DNA from: Apostichopus japonicus
Taxonomy: Eukaryota > Echinodermata > Holothuroidea > Aspidochirotida > Stichopodidae
NCBI RefSeq assembly: GCF_037975245.1
Contig: NC_092573.1
Coordinates: forward strand, 12,544,001 to 12,608,000
Direction of reading: 5' to 3'
Length of the DNA: 64,000 bases
The translations under genes were made by a program, and so were the position numbers. A model generated the notes under the pieces. That model searched no databases, was not told the DNA's origin, and was given only the letters and a program-made list of their open reading frames with translations. Below, piece after piece: positions 1 through 25,915 of the stretch; positions within the stretch are counted from its first letter, which is position 1, and each line of letters opens with the position of its first letter.

Positions 1-482
1 CTATAACATTGTATTTTCAATAACAGCAACTATAGAGATTATTTGTTTATATGTTAACATCTATAAAGTAAATCTCTATAGTCTTCGACGATATCCAGTG
101 ATGAATATTTGTTACATATATATCTTCATAACAAGAATATTGCTATTTTGCTGCCACATGCAGACTGATGTACAATCTCTCATTGCATTGCAGTATGTAT
201 TGATGCATGCTGATATTTAATTGAGCGCTCTACCCTCTTTTAGTAATTGTGTTTTATGAGAAAACGGTATAAATGCTCATTACAGTTATATAGGAATAGG
301 TCATTTATCTTCAAATTGTACAGAGAGACGCACAATATACCATTCTGTACCAGAACGTATGAAGGAGTTCCTATACAATATCGTAACCACAACATATGCA
401 TGATTCCTTTTATCAAATGCTTCTGGCCTAGTGAATTGTCAGTTAATATACAGTTGCAACATTTTATCTTTAAGTGCGGTAC
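1..482. other. Intron 7 of SLC22 gene A (no other feature seen)
   Basis: AT-rich sequence downstream (minus sense) of the exon 7 donor at 482-481 (gtaccg). I looked for the expected 73-nt exon 8 (RNMGNG...GRIGAILAP type) and did not find it. No repeat or coding signal stands out. Confidence 0.5.
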
Positions 483-3400
483 CTGACCGTTGTTGGATAT
501 AACTCCACCACTAGCAGCATGTTACCTCCCCTGGTTAAAACCACAAAGAACTTTCCAAGAAGTGATAGTACATTGATCAATGTTCCTAGATCGACGCCGT
601 TTTCTGTGTAAAGAAAGAAACACTGGTATTGAAAGATAATAGTAACGTAACAGTTACATACGCTACCGCTGCGAATACCACTCAAGAAACTACATACATG
701 TTGTTACAACAACGTTCATTTCTCAAATGGATATAGTCAAAAATTCACTCAAGAGATTTAGTCGTTTCTCGCAGAGACATGAAGTTATTAAAGTCATGTA
801 ATTGGATTTGAGTCAAGATCGAGCATCAAAATGAATTCAAACCTAGACAGTGAAGTACGGAGTTAATACTCACTTGTCTCAGGGGGTATGAATATCATTA
901 TAATCAGACCGATACCACACAGTATGTAACAGAAAGTAAGCACGAAAGTTCGACGAAACCTGCGATAGAAATAGACCAGAATGGAATAATAATTAGGAAA
1001 TTAAAAAAAAAACTGCAAGTGTCAAAACTTGTGAAAATGATGAACGAATCTAATATAATACTTGAAAATAACCGTTTGACGGAAGTGGGCGTTCGTGTGT
1101 AGCAAAGAGGAACGAATACCGCTGTTACCCAATTATAAATGGCCAGCTCCTTGCCCCACCCCATTTCCTCTGTAATGATACCCATTTTAAACCATAAAAG
1201 ACCGTTATGGTTGTGAATTCGTCGGTATCAATTAAAATAAATATACTTTGAGATATTTCGATATAATAATATTCATAAGGTAGAAATTTAAGGACGATAC
1301 ATGCACGTATCATATCAATTGATGCGTGTTTGTCAATTCATGTTTACAAAGTTAAGAGTATTTAAAGCTCGACAACATCATTGCTAATTCTACATACACC
1401 ATACGGGTAGGAACCTTAGCGTGTACTTTGATCTTCCTATCAAACAAGGGTCCCGATACGAGATGTATACCTAATTTCCATCTGATAATTTCCCACCCTG
1501 AGTCATCAAACCAACTCTTTCTTTCAACCAAGAAATTAACATACAATAGATTTATTAATGGTAAGCAAAACACTGAATGTTTCTGCCTTTTATTTTGTGT
1601 CGCGTGTCAGTTTGAGTTCAATTCAATTTCTCTGAGCAACATTACTCTTTTTTGCGCATAGACGTGCTTAGCCTGACAAACGTCTAAATTGCGACAAATT
1701 TGTTGATTGTGTATTTTTTATGTTTTGTTTTATACATTGAATGATAACCTGCACAATATGATACGTTTTTTCATTCTTCTTGGAGTGGAGAAGAGATAAG
1801 TAACTTTCGACCAAAAACTCACGCGCCTTTTTGAAATCCAAGTACAAAAATATTCAAAACGAGATTTCTTTTCGATGGGTTTCAATTTATGTACTGTTAA
1901 GGTTATGTGCACGATCAATCTTAACCAGCTTTCCAAGTAAATGCGAAGAAAATAGAAGATTCAACAAAGGAGAAGTTACCCCTGAATATAGCAGCCATAA
2001 GTGGACTTTGAATTTACGGTGGCTATATATAGTGGCGAAAATATGTCCCTCTTCTAGTTTTATATGTTTTATTATATGCTTTATGTTATGCCATCTGAGT
2101 GACAAATGCTTTGATTTCTACTTTCCTTGGTGTTCCTTCCATTACGAGTTGTATCACACCCATATATGCAATACGGTTTGTAACTCGCCTAAGTGCAGAT
2201 TGAACAATTTATTGTTACTTACTTTCTATAAACTATTGGAGATAACAGTCTTGCTGGTACTTCGACAAGTGCACTGTAGAAGAAGTTTAGGTACGGGCTA
2301 CCAGCCAGTCGTCCAGTGCTTAATGCAAAACCAAAGTAGATCATGGAATGTGTAAATCTGCAAATTCAACAAATAGAAATCCCTTAAATATATAGATACT
2401 TTTTATTATCGTAATCTGTGTCTAGACTTCTTCTGCTACGATAGTATTGGTTTAATCAAGATAGTCTACAGGTTAATCATCCTAAATAGCAGTACGCAAT
2501 ATCGGATTTCAGTTGTCTAGCCTGTTCTGAAAGATCAATTCGGGTGAAGCTTATATTGATTTAAAAGGTTCCTCCCAAACACTGTTTTTGCTAGAAAATC
2601 AATTTTCCTATAAAAAAAGAACGGACAAGGTGTACCATATACTCATTTACTGGAAAATTAACACTACTTCAATCCAGATATATATTGTTTACCTAAACGA
2701 TAAAGTCAACACTTATTGGTAGTGTGAAGCAGCGTGAACGATTTTCTAGATGAAACTAGGGTTAACTATACAATTGAAATATCAAAGCTTACCGTAAAAT
2801 GCTGATAACAATGGTGACTTTCAAAACAGGTGGTTTGAACAGGTGAATGTAACTCTTCTTCTTTGGCTTAGCTTTCCTATCGATTGTTGTCGGTTGATCA
2901 AATGCATCTTCTTGAAGGCCGTTGGCTATTGCTTGGCTAGTCTTATCTTCGTCCGTTAAATCTGACCCCGGAAATATCTTCTTTGGAACTTTATCATCTG
3001 TTTGATTGTCCACGACTTTGTCTAAGGTAGGATACTCTGATTCTTTACCGTTTTTCTGCTCAATATTACTGCTTATGGAAAAGGCATTAGCAACTTTCGA
3101 AGTCTTCATACTGTAAAAGTGTTCTGGGATATTAACCTTGTTTACCTTTGCAACAAGTTTTACAAGCTTTTCTGCTTTATTATGTTTCTCTTTTCCTATT
3201 AACCATCTAAGGGACTCTGGTAGAAACCTAGGATAAACGAAGAAAGTGACAAATTTATTTCAGTTATTTTCTCTGCGTTACATTTGCACATTTCAATGAT
3301 TCAGACGACACTGTTTAACATACATTTTGTAGTGTGATTTTCCATGCCCATTCGCTTATCTTTTACGCTATCATATTTATCTCCCATGTAATTTTTAAGC

Positions 3401-5667
3401 TTTCTTGAATAGATCGATTTTCCTGTTTCAAGAAAACCGTAAAGCTCCTTCAATCCACGATAGCTGCACTATACGTACTGGCAGAATCGGGACATTACTT
3501 CAAAGGTGTGATGTATTTTTATAGATGCCAATAACAGAGAAAACAACGCTGTGAACAACTAAAGAGCCATGACTACTTTACCAGAGCGTATTAATACGGC
3601 CTAGTTTATTTAATATGAAGGTGTGTGGCTGAAAAAGTGCTTACAAGAAGCGTTTGAACATGCTATATTAAATCTCTTCGTATCCAGATATCAATTACTT
3701 TCCACTTCGTAAAGTTTACATAGGTGATGTCAACTTTACGAATCAGTTAATATCACTGAACATTGAAAATGACAATATTATGCACAGCTGTATCATGAAT
3801 AGTAATCACAGAGACATTCTTACCACATTCCAAACAGAGCAATAGCTATGGGTAAGACGATCGCCAGCTGCAGGTAACGCCAATCTGGAATAAGGTACGC
3901 CAACGGAGCCATAAACATCAACCCAAGAGAGAAAGTAATAGCAGGCACATTCATGGCCCGATTCCGATGTTTTGGGATCATGTACTCCGAGATATTACTA
4001 CCGAAGGGAACCCAGATGGCCTGTAACATAATTAATATACTTAGGTATAAAGAACTATTTCTTGTATAGGTACTCATTAGTCCTTTTGTCTTATCATCGT
4101 CTCTCCATTCCGTCTCACCGCACTTTGTTCTTTCTAACTTTTTCCCTAAGCATTTGTTAAATACTCCAATTAAATTGACGGTCTGTCCATTTATCTCTTT
4201 TTTTTTTATTGTGTACGTAGGTCTGTTTTCGTTTCAGTTAGCCTCTGAAGAAGATCCTGCTTGGATCGAGACGTAAGACACTGAAACATTTATATATGTT
4301 TCAAGAAGGTAGTTATTACACGTATATAAATTAAAAATGGTATTGGATGTCGTTTGAGGTTTCGTTTACGTGATAATTCAGTACATCTTGAGGAGATAAT
4401 TAAAGAAATAGCTACCTTCGATATGCTCAAACAAGAGAAAAGTTAGTTATAGACTTATATCCAATACAGATGTTTCACAGAACACCTGCTAACTTGAGCA
4501 TTCCCTAGAATACTCATTGTGACTATAACTATAAGAAATATGAAGTTCCCAAAAGTACTCAAACCCCTGTCAAAAATTTGTGTGAAACGCGATGGGTAAT
4601 CCATTTCGGTAACTTTATTTGCATTAAAAATGTTTTACTGTCTTAATGGTGTAACATATGCTATTGAAAACCGTTTTCGAAGGAATTTAAAATCAAAATG
4701 TTGGCGTAATAACTTACTATTTGTCCAAAACCACAGAAGAATCTGAGAATAACGAACATCACGTAGTTTACAGAGAAGCAAATGGCGATACCAAATACAA
4801 TGTATATAATCATGGCGATTATAAAGCTTGGTCTTCTACCGTAGCGGTCGGCCAACATCCCAAAAATTAACGCGCCAACTAATCCACCAGCCTGTAATAC
4901 CGACTGACTGATTTCTGCTGCCGCATTTTGATCACACACCAAGTCCCACTGTAAACATTAAAAACAGAAAGAAGAGGGAAAATGATTTGCAAAGATTGAT
5001 GAAACTGACAAAAATGCCCATAGGTGGCAAAAGCTCTTGAAGAAATAAAATTAGGAATGTAAACTTGCCGTTTATGAAACCGCAAAAAAAGTAAAGTAAA
5101 CACAAGGAAGTTATTGCTGAAACTTATAAAAGGTTCTGTAACATATTTTCTAATCGAGAGAAGGATAACCCTGTCAACTAAAGACGCAACATTCATATGT
5201 ACCATATCATAAGATCGACGAAAATGATCTTAATTCATACAAGCCGCATTGAAGTAAGAATTAGACATGAACATGCATACAATACCGATTTACTCTTCCC
5301 TACCCCAACCCAGAAGTTAACTTTGGCGTACCTCGGTCACAATAGTTTCTCCGTAAACATCATCATCATATTCCCATCCACTTTGACAACTTTTGGTCTC
5401 GTTCTGGTAGTCTGTATTAACATATTCCTGACACTGAGAGTAAACTTCCATACCATCATCATCAATATCCACAGGTATGGATTGGTTAATAAAATATCCT
5501 TCTCTCAAGGCACAGTGGTGGTCTGGTGTTGCACCCAGAAAGTTGATACTCTGACCAGTCATAGGCAAGAAAAATTGAAGGTAAGCTGAACATATCACAA
5601 ACCAAATTTGAAGGCGTCCATACGGTTTTAACTCAGTCAAGAGAGAATCTATTTCGGATGATTCCAT
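483..5667 (-). CDS. SLC22-like transporter gene A (3'-partial, exons 1-7)
   Basis: Plasma-membrane organic-ion transporter of the SLC22 family (MFS fold, 12 TM expected); substrate unknown. Exons, 5' to 3' on minus: 5332-5667, 4718-4948, 3824-4020, 2793-3227, 2223-2357, 874-959, 483-603; all have GT-AG borders and the frame stays open (1,541 nt, ~513 codons). Exon 1 gives the short cytosolic N-terminus, TM1 and the large Cys-containing extracellular loop with NQS and NET glycosylation sequons. Exon 2 starts at the W of WDLVCD and carries MFS motif A ([12 protein letters not shown]). Exon 4 starts FLPESLRW and holds a 140-residue polar cytosolic loop ending at LFKPPVL. Exon 7 has the SLC22 signature VELYPTTVR. 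The start is the first ATG of exon 1, matching the other three copies. Exons 8 and 9 are not found in 1-482, so the gene runs off the left edge. Exon 2 ends in Ile (ATA) where the paralogues have Met. Family is certain; subfamily and substrate are not. Confidence 0.93.
4241..4280 (+). ncRNA. Degenerate hammerhead-ribozyme-like motif (intron 2 of gene A)
   Basis: Reads CTGAAGA, an extra A, a stem GATCC...GGATC, then GAGACGTA. Compared with the copy at 33041 it has GAG in place of GAA and GTA in place of GTC, so it is probably a decayed copy. It shares the preceding ttagcct sequence with that copy, implying one source family, probably a Penelope-like element. Confidence 0.4.
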
Positions 5668-7267
<1,600 letters not shown>

Positions 7268-8016
7268 TCTTATCTTGTGCAGTCAGAAATGTGAACCACA
7301 TATCAGGGATCGCATAACGGATCAATAGGGGCAGGGTTACTACTTAACGGCGAGTTGGAACTTGCCTATCATCGATATGGATGGTGAGACAAAACACGTA
7401 CAGAAAGTACAGAAACAGCAACGGTGTATTAGATTAGATTTATTAGAAACGTATTAAAAAAATGTTAAGTAAATCATTATTTGTGAAATTTGAAATCTAA
7501 ACGGAATATTGTAACAATATTGGAAAAAGAATGATTCTTCCTGCCGAGGTTTTGCTTGTTTTAGTTTTGTTGCTCCAAGAATATAGGTAAAGTTTACAAC
7601 CTTCACAAGCCACAAAAAGCTACCAGGTCTGTGTTCTATGATCATGATACACTTCTATCAGCTTTGCAACAGTTCAAGTGGAAACATAACTTTCTTCGAA
7701 TTTGACTTGACTGTGTTTATACAAAATTAAGTAAATCTTTTCTTTCACAATATGCTTTAATACATTGTTTGCACTGTACATTGCCTTTTGAGGCTACGTG
7801 TATCATTACTATTTTAACTATAAACGTACATTAGTAATCTTTTAACTCACACGATGTATCAACATTGTCAAATCGTCAATTGATACTAATCACAAAAGTA
7901 ATCAATAACAAATATGACAACAATTTGATAATCAATCTTGTCAAATACAATATTTAACTGTAGAATACATATAAAACGTAGAATATAAAATACCCCTTGT
8001 TAAGTTAATTATCAAG

Positions 8017-8134
<118 letters not shown>

Positions 8135-8347
8135 ATGACAATACTTCCATCATAAAGATCGCTTAATTGTGATGTCTTGTTTTGTTTCTTTTGACTTTTG
8201 TTTGTTATTTCCTCACGCTTCTACATTCGCTTTTTGTGTACATTTCAGCACGCCATGTTACGAATCCTACTAGTGACAAGATTTGTAGCTGGTAAATAAG
8301 GCACATTAATTACTTATTTGACCATGATAGAAAGAGTAATTGCTGTT

Positions 8348-19087
<10,740 letters not shown>

Positions 19088-20030
19088 TTAGTTGAGTCAA
19101 TTTAAAGTTCAACAAGTAACACGGTTAATGTAAATCGGTACCTATAGTAACAGAAACAGATTAACAGATGTCCAAGAATCAATAATGTAGAAGATAAACA
19201 TATGTACACACATTTCAAAATGTGCACGCATTCCCAGGCTTTCGATTACAAGTTCAAAACTTAGAGATTACCGAGTGTGAGTAACCTTCCTACTCATATA
19301 TACTGGTTCGCTATACTGTGTTTACAAGAAGTAATGTCCCAGTTAGTAAACGTAGCCAACGTCACATGGACTCCATTAGGGGAAGTCATGATTTGGAGCT
19401 TCGGATCACGTACATAAACCCAAGGTATATAAGTGAACTCATACAAAAGGTCAATCAACGAGTCTGTCTCAACACCCTGCAGGGGCCAACGTTGCGAAGG
19501 TTCTCTATTAGATGCTCTTTCCTATTTTTAGGAGTGATGAAAACAATAAAAAGCTCAGCACTAATTTCACCGTTACACATTGTTTTTCTCTACAACTTTC
19601 TGAACTCATATTAGGTTGCCTTATTCCTATAATTACAGTTCACTTTGTCTCAATCAATGTACATAAATGCTAAAAATTAAAATTCATTTTCAGGGCCTTT
19701 TGTTTTAGAGAAGATGGAGGTATATTACTCACTATGTGACCGTGCCCAAACCCAACATTAGCACCCTGTCATTTTGGACTACAACTTGCATATATAGTTC
19801 ATTTACTCATTGAACACAGCTCAACATGTCAGCAAATGCAAACCTTTTGTAAACTGTACGCGATTTAAAAAAATGGATATTCTCTCCCCTTGAGTTCTCT
19901 CTCCTTCTTCTCTCCACCACAGCCGCGCCCTCCCCTATAGAATGCATACAACATACCAGCTGATGGAATTATATAGAAAACTTCATAATCCAAACTGCCA
20001 TTTGATACATTCGATCTTAATACATATAAT
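19088..20030. other. Upstream region of gene B
   Basis: Putative 5'UTR/promoter of gene B followed by unique-looking AT-rich sequence up to the minisatellite. No promoter element can be assigned with confidence. Confidence 0.35.
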
Positions 20031-20041
20031 AAAACGGTTGC

Positions 20042-20340
20042 CGGACAAATACCCCCCGGACAAATACCCCCCGGACATATACCCCCCGGACTCATACCCC
20101 CGGGACAAGTACCCCCCGGACAATCACCCCCCGGACAAAAACCCCCGAGGACGAATACCTCCGAGGACAACTACCCCCCGGACAAATACCCCCCGGACAT
20201 ACACCACCGAGGACAAAAACCCCCGAGGACGAATACCTCCGAGGACAACTACCCCCCGGACAACTACCCCCGGACATACATCAACGAGGACAAATACCCT
20301 CGAGGACAATTAACCCCACCCCCAGCAATTACCTCCGGGA
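20042..20340. repeat. 15-bp minisatellite (CGGACAAATACCCCC type)
   Basis: About 18-20 imperfect copies of a ~15-16 bp unit, GGACAAATACCCCCC with variants ending CCCGAGGACGA. The GC-rich array interrupts AT-rich DNA. It reads in-frame on both strands as Pro/Asp or Gly/Cys-Pro repeats, which are not genes. The same unit in inverse orientation occurs at 27826-28131. Confidence 0.92.
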
Positions 20341-20965
20341 AAACTCTACCCGCACAAATACACCAGCACAGATTCCTCACCCAGGTTACTACCCGAACTA
20401 AACCAGAATACGCCCAGCCTCCCCCCCCCCCCACGAGCCCGTTAACCAAGCGGACCTTTAGCTGGTGAACTACGTAGTACGAAAGCCCATTAGGGCCATG
20501 AAAGACAATTTTCTTAATCTGGTATACCAGATTATTTTTCTGATATATCAGATTATTATTCTGATATGAAACGTTATTATAACTAGGGAAAATTAAATTG
20601 ATTTCTTAGATTATCATCATTCTTTTTGCAAACAGAATAACCAGAGAATAGGTTTTTTTTTCAAATGGTACTGACGTCGTGGTCTCAAGCCTCTTTCTTT
20701 ACTTATGTTTCATACAATCGTACATACTATTATGAAACCTTACAGGCAATTCTGTTGGTGTAACGGGCTACACCGTAACCGGGTTTGACTATGATAGCCC
20801 AGCGGTCCATGAAACAATGCATGGGGGTATGGATGATGATCATGCACACTAAACTAGAGGGGTGGACCGTGGTTGTGCTTGCCCCGCCCCTCCCTTCTGC
20901 TCCTCCCATCCTAAAATGGCGTGCACTTACAGGAAAAAATAGCTTAGAATAAGCAAAACAAGAGG

Positions 20966-21205
20966 AGCGTGGAGGCCGAGTGGCTAATGCTTTTGTTTTA
21001 TATATAATCCTGTTATGTTGTGTCCTTGGGCAAGGCTCTTTTATCTCGACTGCCCCTATCCATTCAGGTGTATAAATGGGTACCTGTGAGGTAACTAAGA
21101 TGTGTGCGCTGGATTCTCAGCAGCCAGCCTGATGACCAGGGATTCAAAGTGCTATGAGATGGCTGTGCCATATAAAGCGCTATACAAAAACTAACATAAC
21201 ATAAC
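20966..21205 (+). mobile_element. tRNA-derived SINE
   Basis: The head ggccgagtggctaatgc resembles the A box of a Leu/Ser-type tRNA. A body follows with tccttgggcaaggctctt, ctcgactgcccc and ggtgtataaatgggtacctg, then gatggctgtgccatataaagcgc and a tail of aacat repeats (aacataacataac). This head-body-simple-tail layout is typical of SINEs; the body resembles SINE cores common in marine invertebrates. The B box is eroded. Confidence 0.7.
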
Positions 21206-21639
21206 AAATCATCAAGTAAAATTACTCAGAAGAAAACTTGAAAATGGTAAGCCGCAATAAGCCGGAATTGTTCGGAGATTAATAATACAGAATAGTGTCA
21301 CTATAACAAATAGTAAATTAATAGTTACCAGGCGCGTATCCAGGGGGGGGGCGTTGGGGGCGCGCGCCCCCGGGTAAGGAAAAGAGGAGAGAAAAAAAGA
21401 GAAGAAAAAAGGGAAAAAGAGGGAGAAAAAAGAAAAGGAGGAGATGAAGGAAGGGAAAAGAAAAAGAAGAAAGAGAGAAAAAGGAGGAAGTAGAAGATAA
21501 ACGCCAAGACCTCGGGAAGAGAAAGAGGAACCGTCATAATTACAGCGCTGATCCCTATTATATACACAGGGTAGCCAGTGACAGATCGAAGATTACAGAG
21601 GGGACGTGCGCCTCACCCTATCCCTTACACCGACAACTC

Positions 21640-22270
21640 CATTTTTAGCTCATACCAGCATGCTGGTGTGAGCTATTGTTACAGTGCGGCGTCTATCACT
21701 CTATCCGTCAACAATTGGTAAAACCGCTCCCACTCACACAGTATTTAATGGAATTTCATGAAACTTGGACACAAGGACCATTGGGTATAGGGCCATCAGA
21801 GATGGTCCGAAATTGGGGTCAATGGTCACCTGTGGGCCGTAATGGGCCATTTTGTGGAAATACGCAAAATGCTTCTTCTCCTACAGATTCCATGGTACAA
21901 TGTTGAGGGTTTGTCACGATAGTACTATGGAAGTTTTACCTTCAGGGTGTTCATGAATTTGAGATCAAAGATCAACTAGGGGTCTTTTGTGGCCCGGGCC
22001 GTCGCCATATATTTTCAAATTGCTCCTGTTCGTACAGTGTATGGCCAGTTATAATGAAACTTGGTCACAACGTTCCTCGGGATGAGGTTTTGAGGGGTGT
22101 TCGGAAAAACGAGGTCAAATGTCATTTAGGGGGTCATCAGGGGTCATTCTTTGTAATATTTTCAAATATCTCAATCTCCTCAAGATTTTGATGGATCATA
22201 TTCAAAGTTGAACTGATGATTGTTGGATTGTGTATGAATAAGATGATGTCTAATAATTTTTGGTCAAAAG
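21640..22270. repeat. Repeat-derived unit starting with a 28-nt palindrome
   Basis: Begins with a near-perfect palindrome at 21648-21675 (14-nt arms, 13/14 paired, centre AGCA|TGCT). Text with diverged near-repeats follows (gaaacttggacacaagga and gaaacttggtcacaacgt; two 'ggggtca' segments). It resembles a dispersed invertebrate repeat; its exact family is unknown. An open frame at 21676-21906 has no recognisable domain. Confidence 0.4.
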
Positions 22271-22553
22271 TTAATTAATTACAATGAATCCCTATTGTTT
22301 AAAAAAATCTGAGCCTTCACCTTTTGCCAAAGCTCCTTTAATTTGTCTCCCAGTTTCTGCAGTGTTTGTTGACATTTGTGGTTAAGCTCTGCAGAGGCTG
22401 TTAGTGGAATTAAAGCAGGACTGGGAGTTGTTATTAACTGTTGAACTGTAAGCATGAGAGCCCTATAGCCAATCAGCACTTGCCGATTCTTAGAAGTCTT
22501 TGAGCCTGAGGTATGCAGGCAGCCAGCCAAAATTTTGGCAAGGAGTGCTTCAG

Positions 22554-25272
22554 TATGGAACGCGAAAAGGGCAACCATATTTCGTTGTCTAAACTAAGTT
22601 TGTTGCAGTCTAAACTAAAGTTGTTGCTGCTGTTTTACCACGTTGTTGCTCAAACTCACGTTGTTATTTTAACTTCCGTTGTCTAAACATACGTCATTGT
22701 CTAAACGTACGTTGTTGCTATCGGCGCTGTTCAAAATTGCTCAACCGCGTAATGTAAACCAGAATGCAAAATGCATTGAGGTTTCGATGACTTCAGTACA
22801 CTAGAAAGGTGTTAGTATAAGCAGAACTAGCTGTTACTATAGAAATGGCCCGAACCACCATTTTGATACATTAAATAAACACAGGTCAGTCTATTGTACG
22901 TGGCTATACTCACCTGCACCAAAAACAATAGGGGTCTTGGAGGTCCAAGTCCATTTGGAGTCACCAAACGCAAACTTGTGGAAACCTTGTTTTATAAACT
23001 ACCGTATCTCCCAAGCCAGCCTATCAGATAACATGTGCGTTAGTACAACTCATACGAATAGGAGGCTGCACGGTAAACAACTTTTAAAATGTTATAATGT
23101 TATACTTATAGGCTATGCATATACGCTGTGAATGTCGAAAATCAAGTACAACGTCGAGTGTCTAGACAAAGTACCAGCATAAAAATACTGCATTTTTAAA
23201 CTGACTTCATTGAGCCCCTCCAACAATGTGTAGAGATAATCTGGGAATGTCGGTAATCTAGTAAAACGAGTGTCGAGACAAAATGCCAGCATAAAATACT
23301 GTACTTAAAATTGAATTATTGAACCATTACATGATGTCTGGATATGTTGTGGGGAATGTCGGCAATCAAGTAAAACGAATGACAGTAATATTACTAAAGA
23401 CAAATGTTTTCGTCCCGATCGAACACCAATTGCGTTCATTATATGACCTATACTTTTACTAGTGTTTATAGTTGAGAAGATGCGATCTTATCACTGCCTG
23501 TACTTTGTGAATTCTCTACACAATATATATATGGCGGATGCCATCCAGTTCCCTAGCTTCGCTGTTTTACAAGGGCGGCCGTCCGACCTTCATTTCGCCT
23601 GCCCTTCCACTCTTTCCTCCTCTCCAACTCCGTATATAGTACCTCGATGCTTTGACCTGCAGCGATTTCACCAGCTACCCCAACTCTTCAAATATCCCCG
23701 CAAATGTAGTGTGCATATCTCGCTAAATTCCACGCAATTTGTATTAGGCCTGTTCAAACTTCGGAGTTTCAACTGCACATGCGCATATCCTGAAAATTTG
23801 TAGAGAAAAGATCATATCACCTTACCTACAACACATAGCCTTAGTCAAAACTCGAGTGTATCATGGATGATTCGTTTCTTGCATAACATGTTAGCGGGTT
23901 TTTTGGTCTAAAATTCTTAACAATGCTGAGCGAGGTTTGTGTATATTCCATTTACAACACAATCCCTTTCGCAAATCGAAACTCCGAACTGGATTGGTGT
24001 TACGAATGAACTTGCTTGGCGGGTTTAGAAAACTAGTTCTGTGAGTCATATTGCCTACGTACTTCAATACTGTGCCCCTCTTGTTACTCACGAAGCGCAG
24101 ACTACATCCAACCATAGAGCAACTGATCCAACATTTACCCTGGATGCTTGTCAGTATTTGGAAACAACCAACTCCACGAAAATTATAGTATTTAAATAAC
24201 ATTTTTACGCAATGTCGAAACTTCAATGACTACTTTTGACGATGTATGACTGCAGTAGTTTATGCACACGAATTAGTGTTGCACCAGAATCATGACTTGA
24301 AGCACGTGGTCAAAGGGACCGCAAAACTTTACGCAAGTTTGCAACGAAGAAATAACTGTGGTATAAATGCACATTTTACATTATCAACTCTCAATATGGA
24401 GAGAACAAAACATACTGTGAGATTTAAAGTCCTTTTCAGTATCAGAGATGTTGTGGTAGCTTCCCGCAAAATTCATAGATTGTCTCAACTCATAACTTTC
24501 TGTGATAAAACAATTATTCAAATATGACATTAACAATATAAATGTAAATAACGTCCTCGGAGTTGTATCAACTATCATGTAAATATCGTTAACAACGTGA
24601 TTTTGTTCGACAAATCAGGTTGTTAAGGATATTTACATGGCTGTTGCTACAAATCCGGCATGACATTAACGATTACCCCCCCCCCCCCCTTTTTCGCGTT
24701 ACATAGTTAAACCATCATACTTTGCGTTCATTGAGCACTGAAGATGCAAGCATGTTTGCAGACAATGGGTAAGGGACTATTAACCAAACAAATCTCGGGA
24801 AATTTGAGAAAACATCATTGGATGTATTTAGCATGAAATTCTCTGTAATAGATATGCTGTTAGCACTGCACGGAAGCAACTTGCGGTTGATTGTTATAAT
24901 TTTTTTGAAAAGAAAGAATGATGTTCGTTCACAATGTGTTCACAACGGAACTTTAGATAGCAACGAAAGTGTATATATCAACGTGAGTTTAGACATCAAC
25001 CGTAAGTTAACTTAGCAACGAAAGTTTTAGACATCAACGTGAGTTTAGACATCAACCGTAAGGTTTATAAATCAACGTGAGTTTAGACATTAAGGCGCGT
25101 TTAGTCGTCAACGTGACTTTAGACATCAACGTAAGTTTAGACATCAACGAACAACAGCAACATGGTAAACTAGCAGCAACAGCTTTAGTTTAGACAGCAA
25201 CAAACTTAGTTTAGGCAACGAAACAAACTTAGTTTAGGCAACGAAATACGGTTGCCCTTTTCGCGTTCCATA
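22554..25272. mobile_element. 2.7-kb TIR DNA transposon with long subterminal repeats
   Basis: Ends are perfect inverted copies of TATGGAACGCGAAAAGGGCA, followed on each side by ~200 bp of degenerate subterminal repeats (variants of GTCTAAACTNACGTTG). Direct 6-bp flanks CTTCAG lie at 22548-22553 and 25273-25278, a clear target-site duplication. No transposase is recognisable inside, so it is probably non-autonomous. It also contains three ~110-bp imperfect tandem units (23128-23400). Superfamily not assigned. Confidence 0.8.
23128..23400. repeat. ~110-bp imperfect tandem repeat, ~2.4 copies
   Basis: Units start at about 23128, 23242 and 23351 with GAATGTCGRNAATC and share AGTAMAACG and, in the first two, CCAGCATAAAA. 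They lie inside the TIR transposon. Confidence 0.65.
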
Positions 25273-25837
25273 CTTCAGGTCTGCTCAGGTAGAGGGGAGA
25301 AAGTTTAATTGGGTAGGTCAGTGGTATTGTTTGAGAGAGTGGGTAAAACAGGATTTAAAGGGGGAAAATAGGAATTATAGCCAGTGGTGTGGCCAGTATT
25401 CTGCTAACGGAGGGGGGGGGGTATCCCTCATGGGCCCAAAATTGGTGGAATCTGAAAAATGGCCGGAAATTTGGTGGGCCATAAAGTTTTGTGGGCCCTA
25501 CATTTTTAAGCTCGAAAAGGTATGAGCTTCTGCACCATTGGTGCTCTAGTTGACGTTTCCATTTTTCCTCTCTCACTAATGTATCTATATATATATACTA
25601 TATATGGTCTAGCATAACGCGTGTGTGTGTATGGACGCCTTGAACAATTGTTCAATTGTGCAATGGAACCAACTGTGGCTGGTCTTGAACTCGACCGAGT
25701 TGTCGGGGAACATGACGCATTTCGGGAAGGGGCGACCGCCCCCCCCCCCCCCGAGCAAATTTTCTCTATGATATCGCTAGTAATTTAAAAATAGACAATG
25801 CTTAGATGCAACTTACAAGGCCTGGGAAGTGTCATTT

Positions 25838-25915
25838 CCAGCGATCTGGGAGGCTTTTTCGGCCAAAATTTTTTTGTGCGCTTCGCGCCAACCCATGGTG
25901 GCGCTTCGCTTAGAT
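25838..25915. repeat. Dispersed repeat core, copy 1
   Basis: Contains tcatttccagcgatctggg and gcgccaacccatggtggcgc followed by cttcgcttagatag. The same block recurs at 27385-27478 and 41470-41562, each time near a poly-C run and a CAGNGGCG-type terminus, so it is the internal part of one MITE family. Confidence 0.65.

Noticed and set aside
19865-20449. Open frames rich in Pro-Asp or Gly-Gly-Cys-Pro repeats, suggestive of a secreted repeat protein
   Set aside because: They come from the 15-bp minisatellite, occur on both strands, and have no start context or splice partner.
22279-22578. 99-codon minus-strand frame as a small gene or transposase piece
   Set aside because: No recognisable domain, no splice support, and it crosses the left boundary of the TIR transposon.
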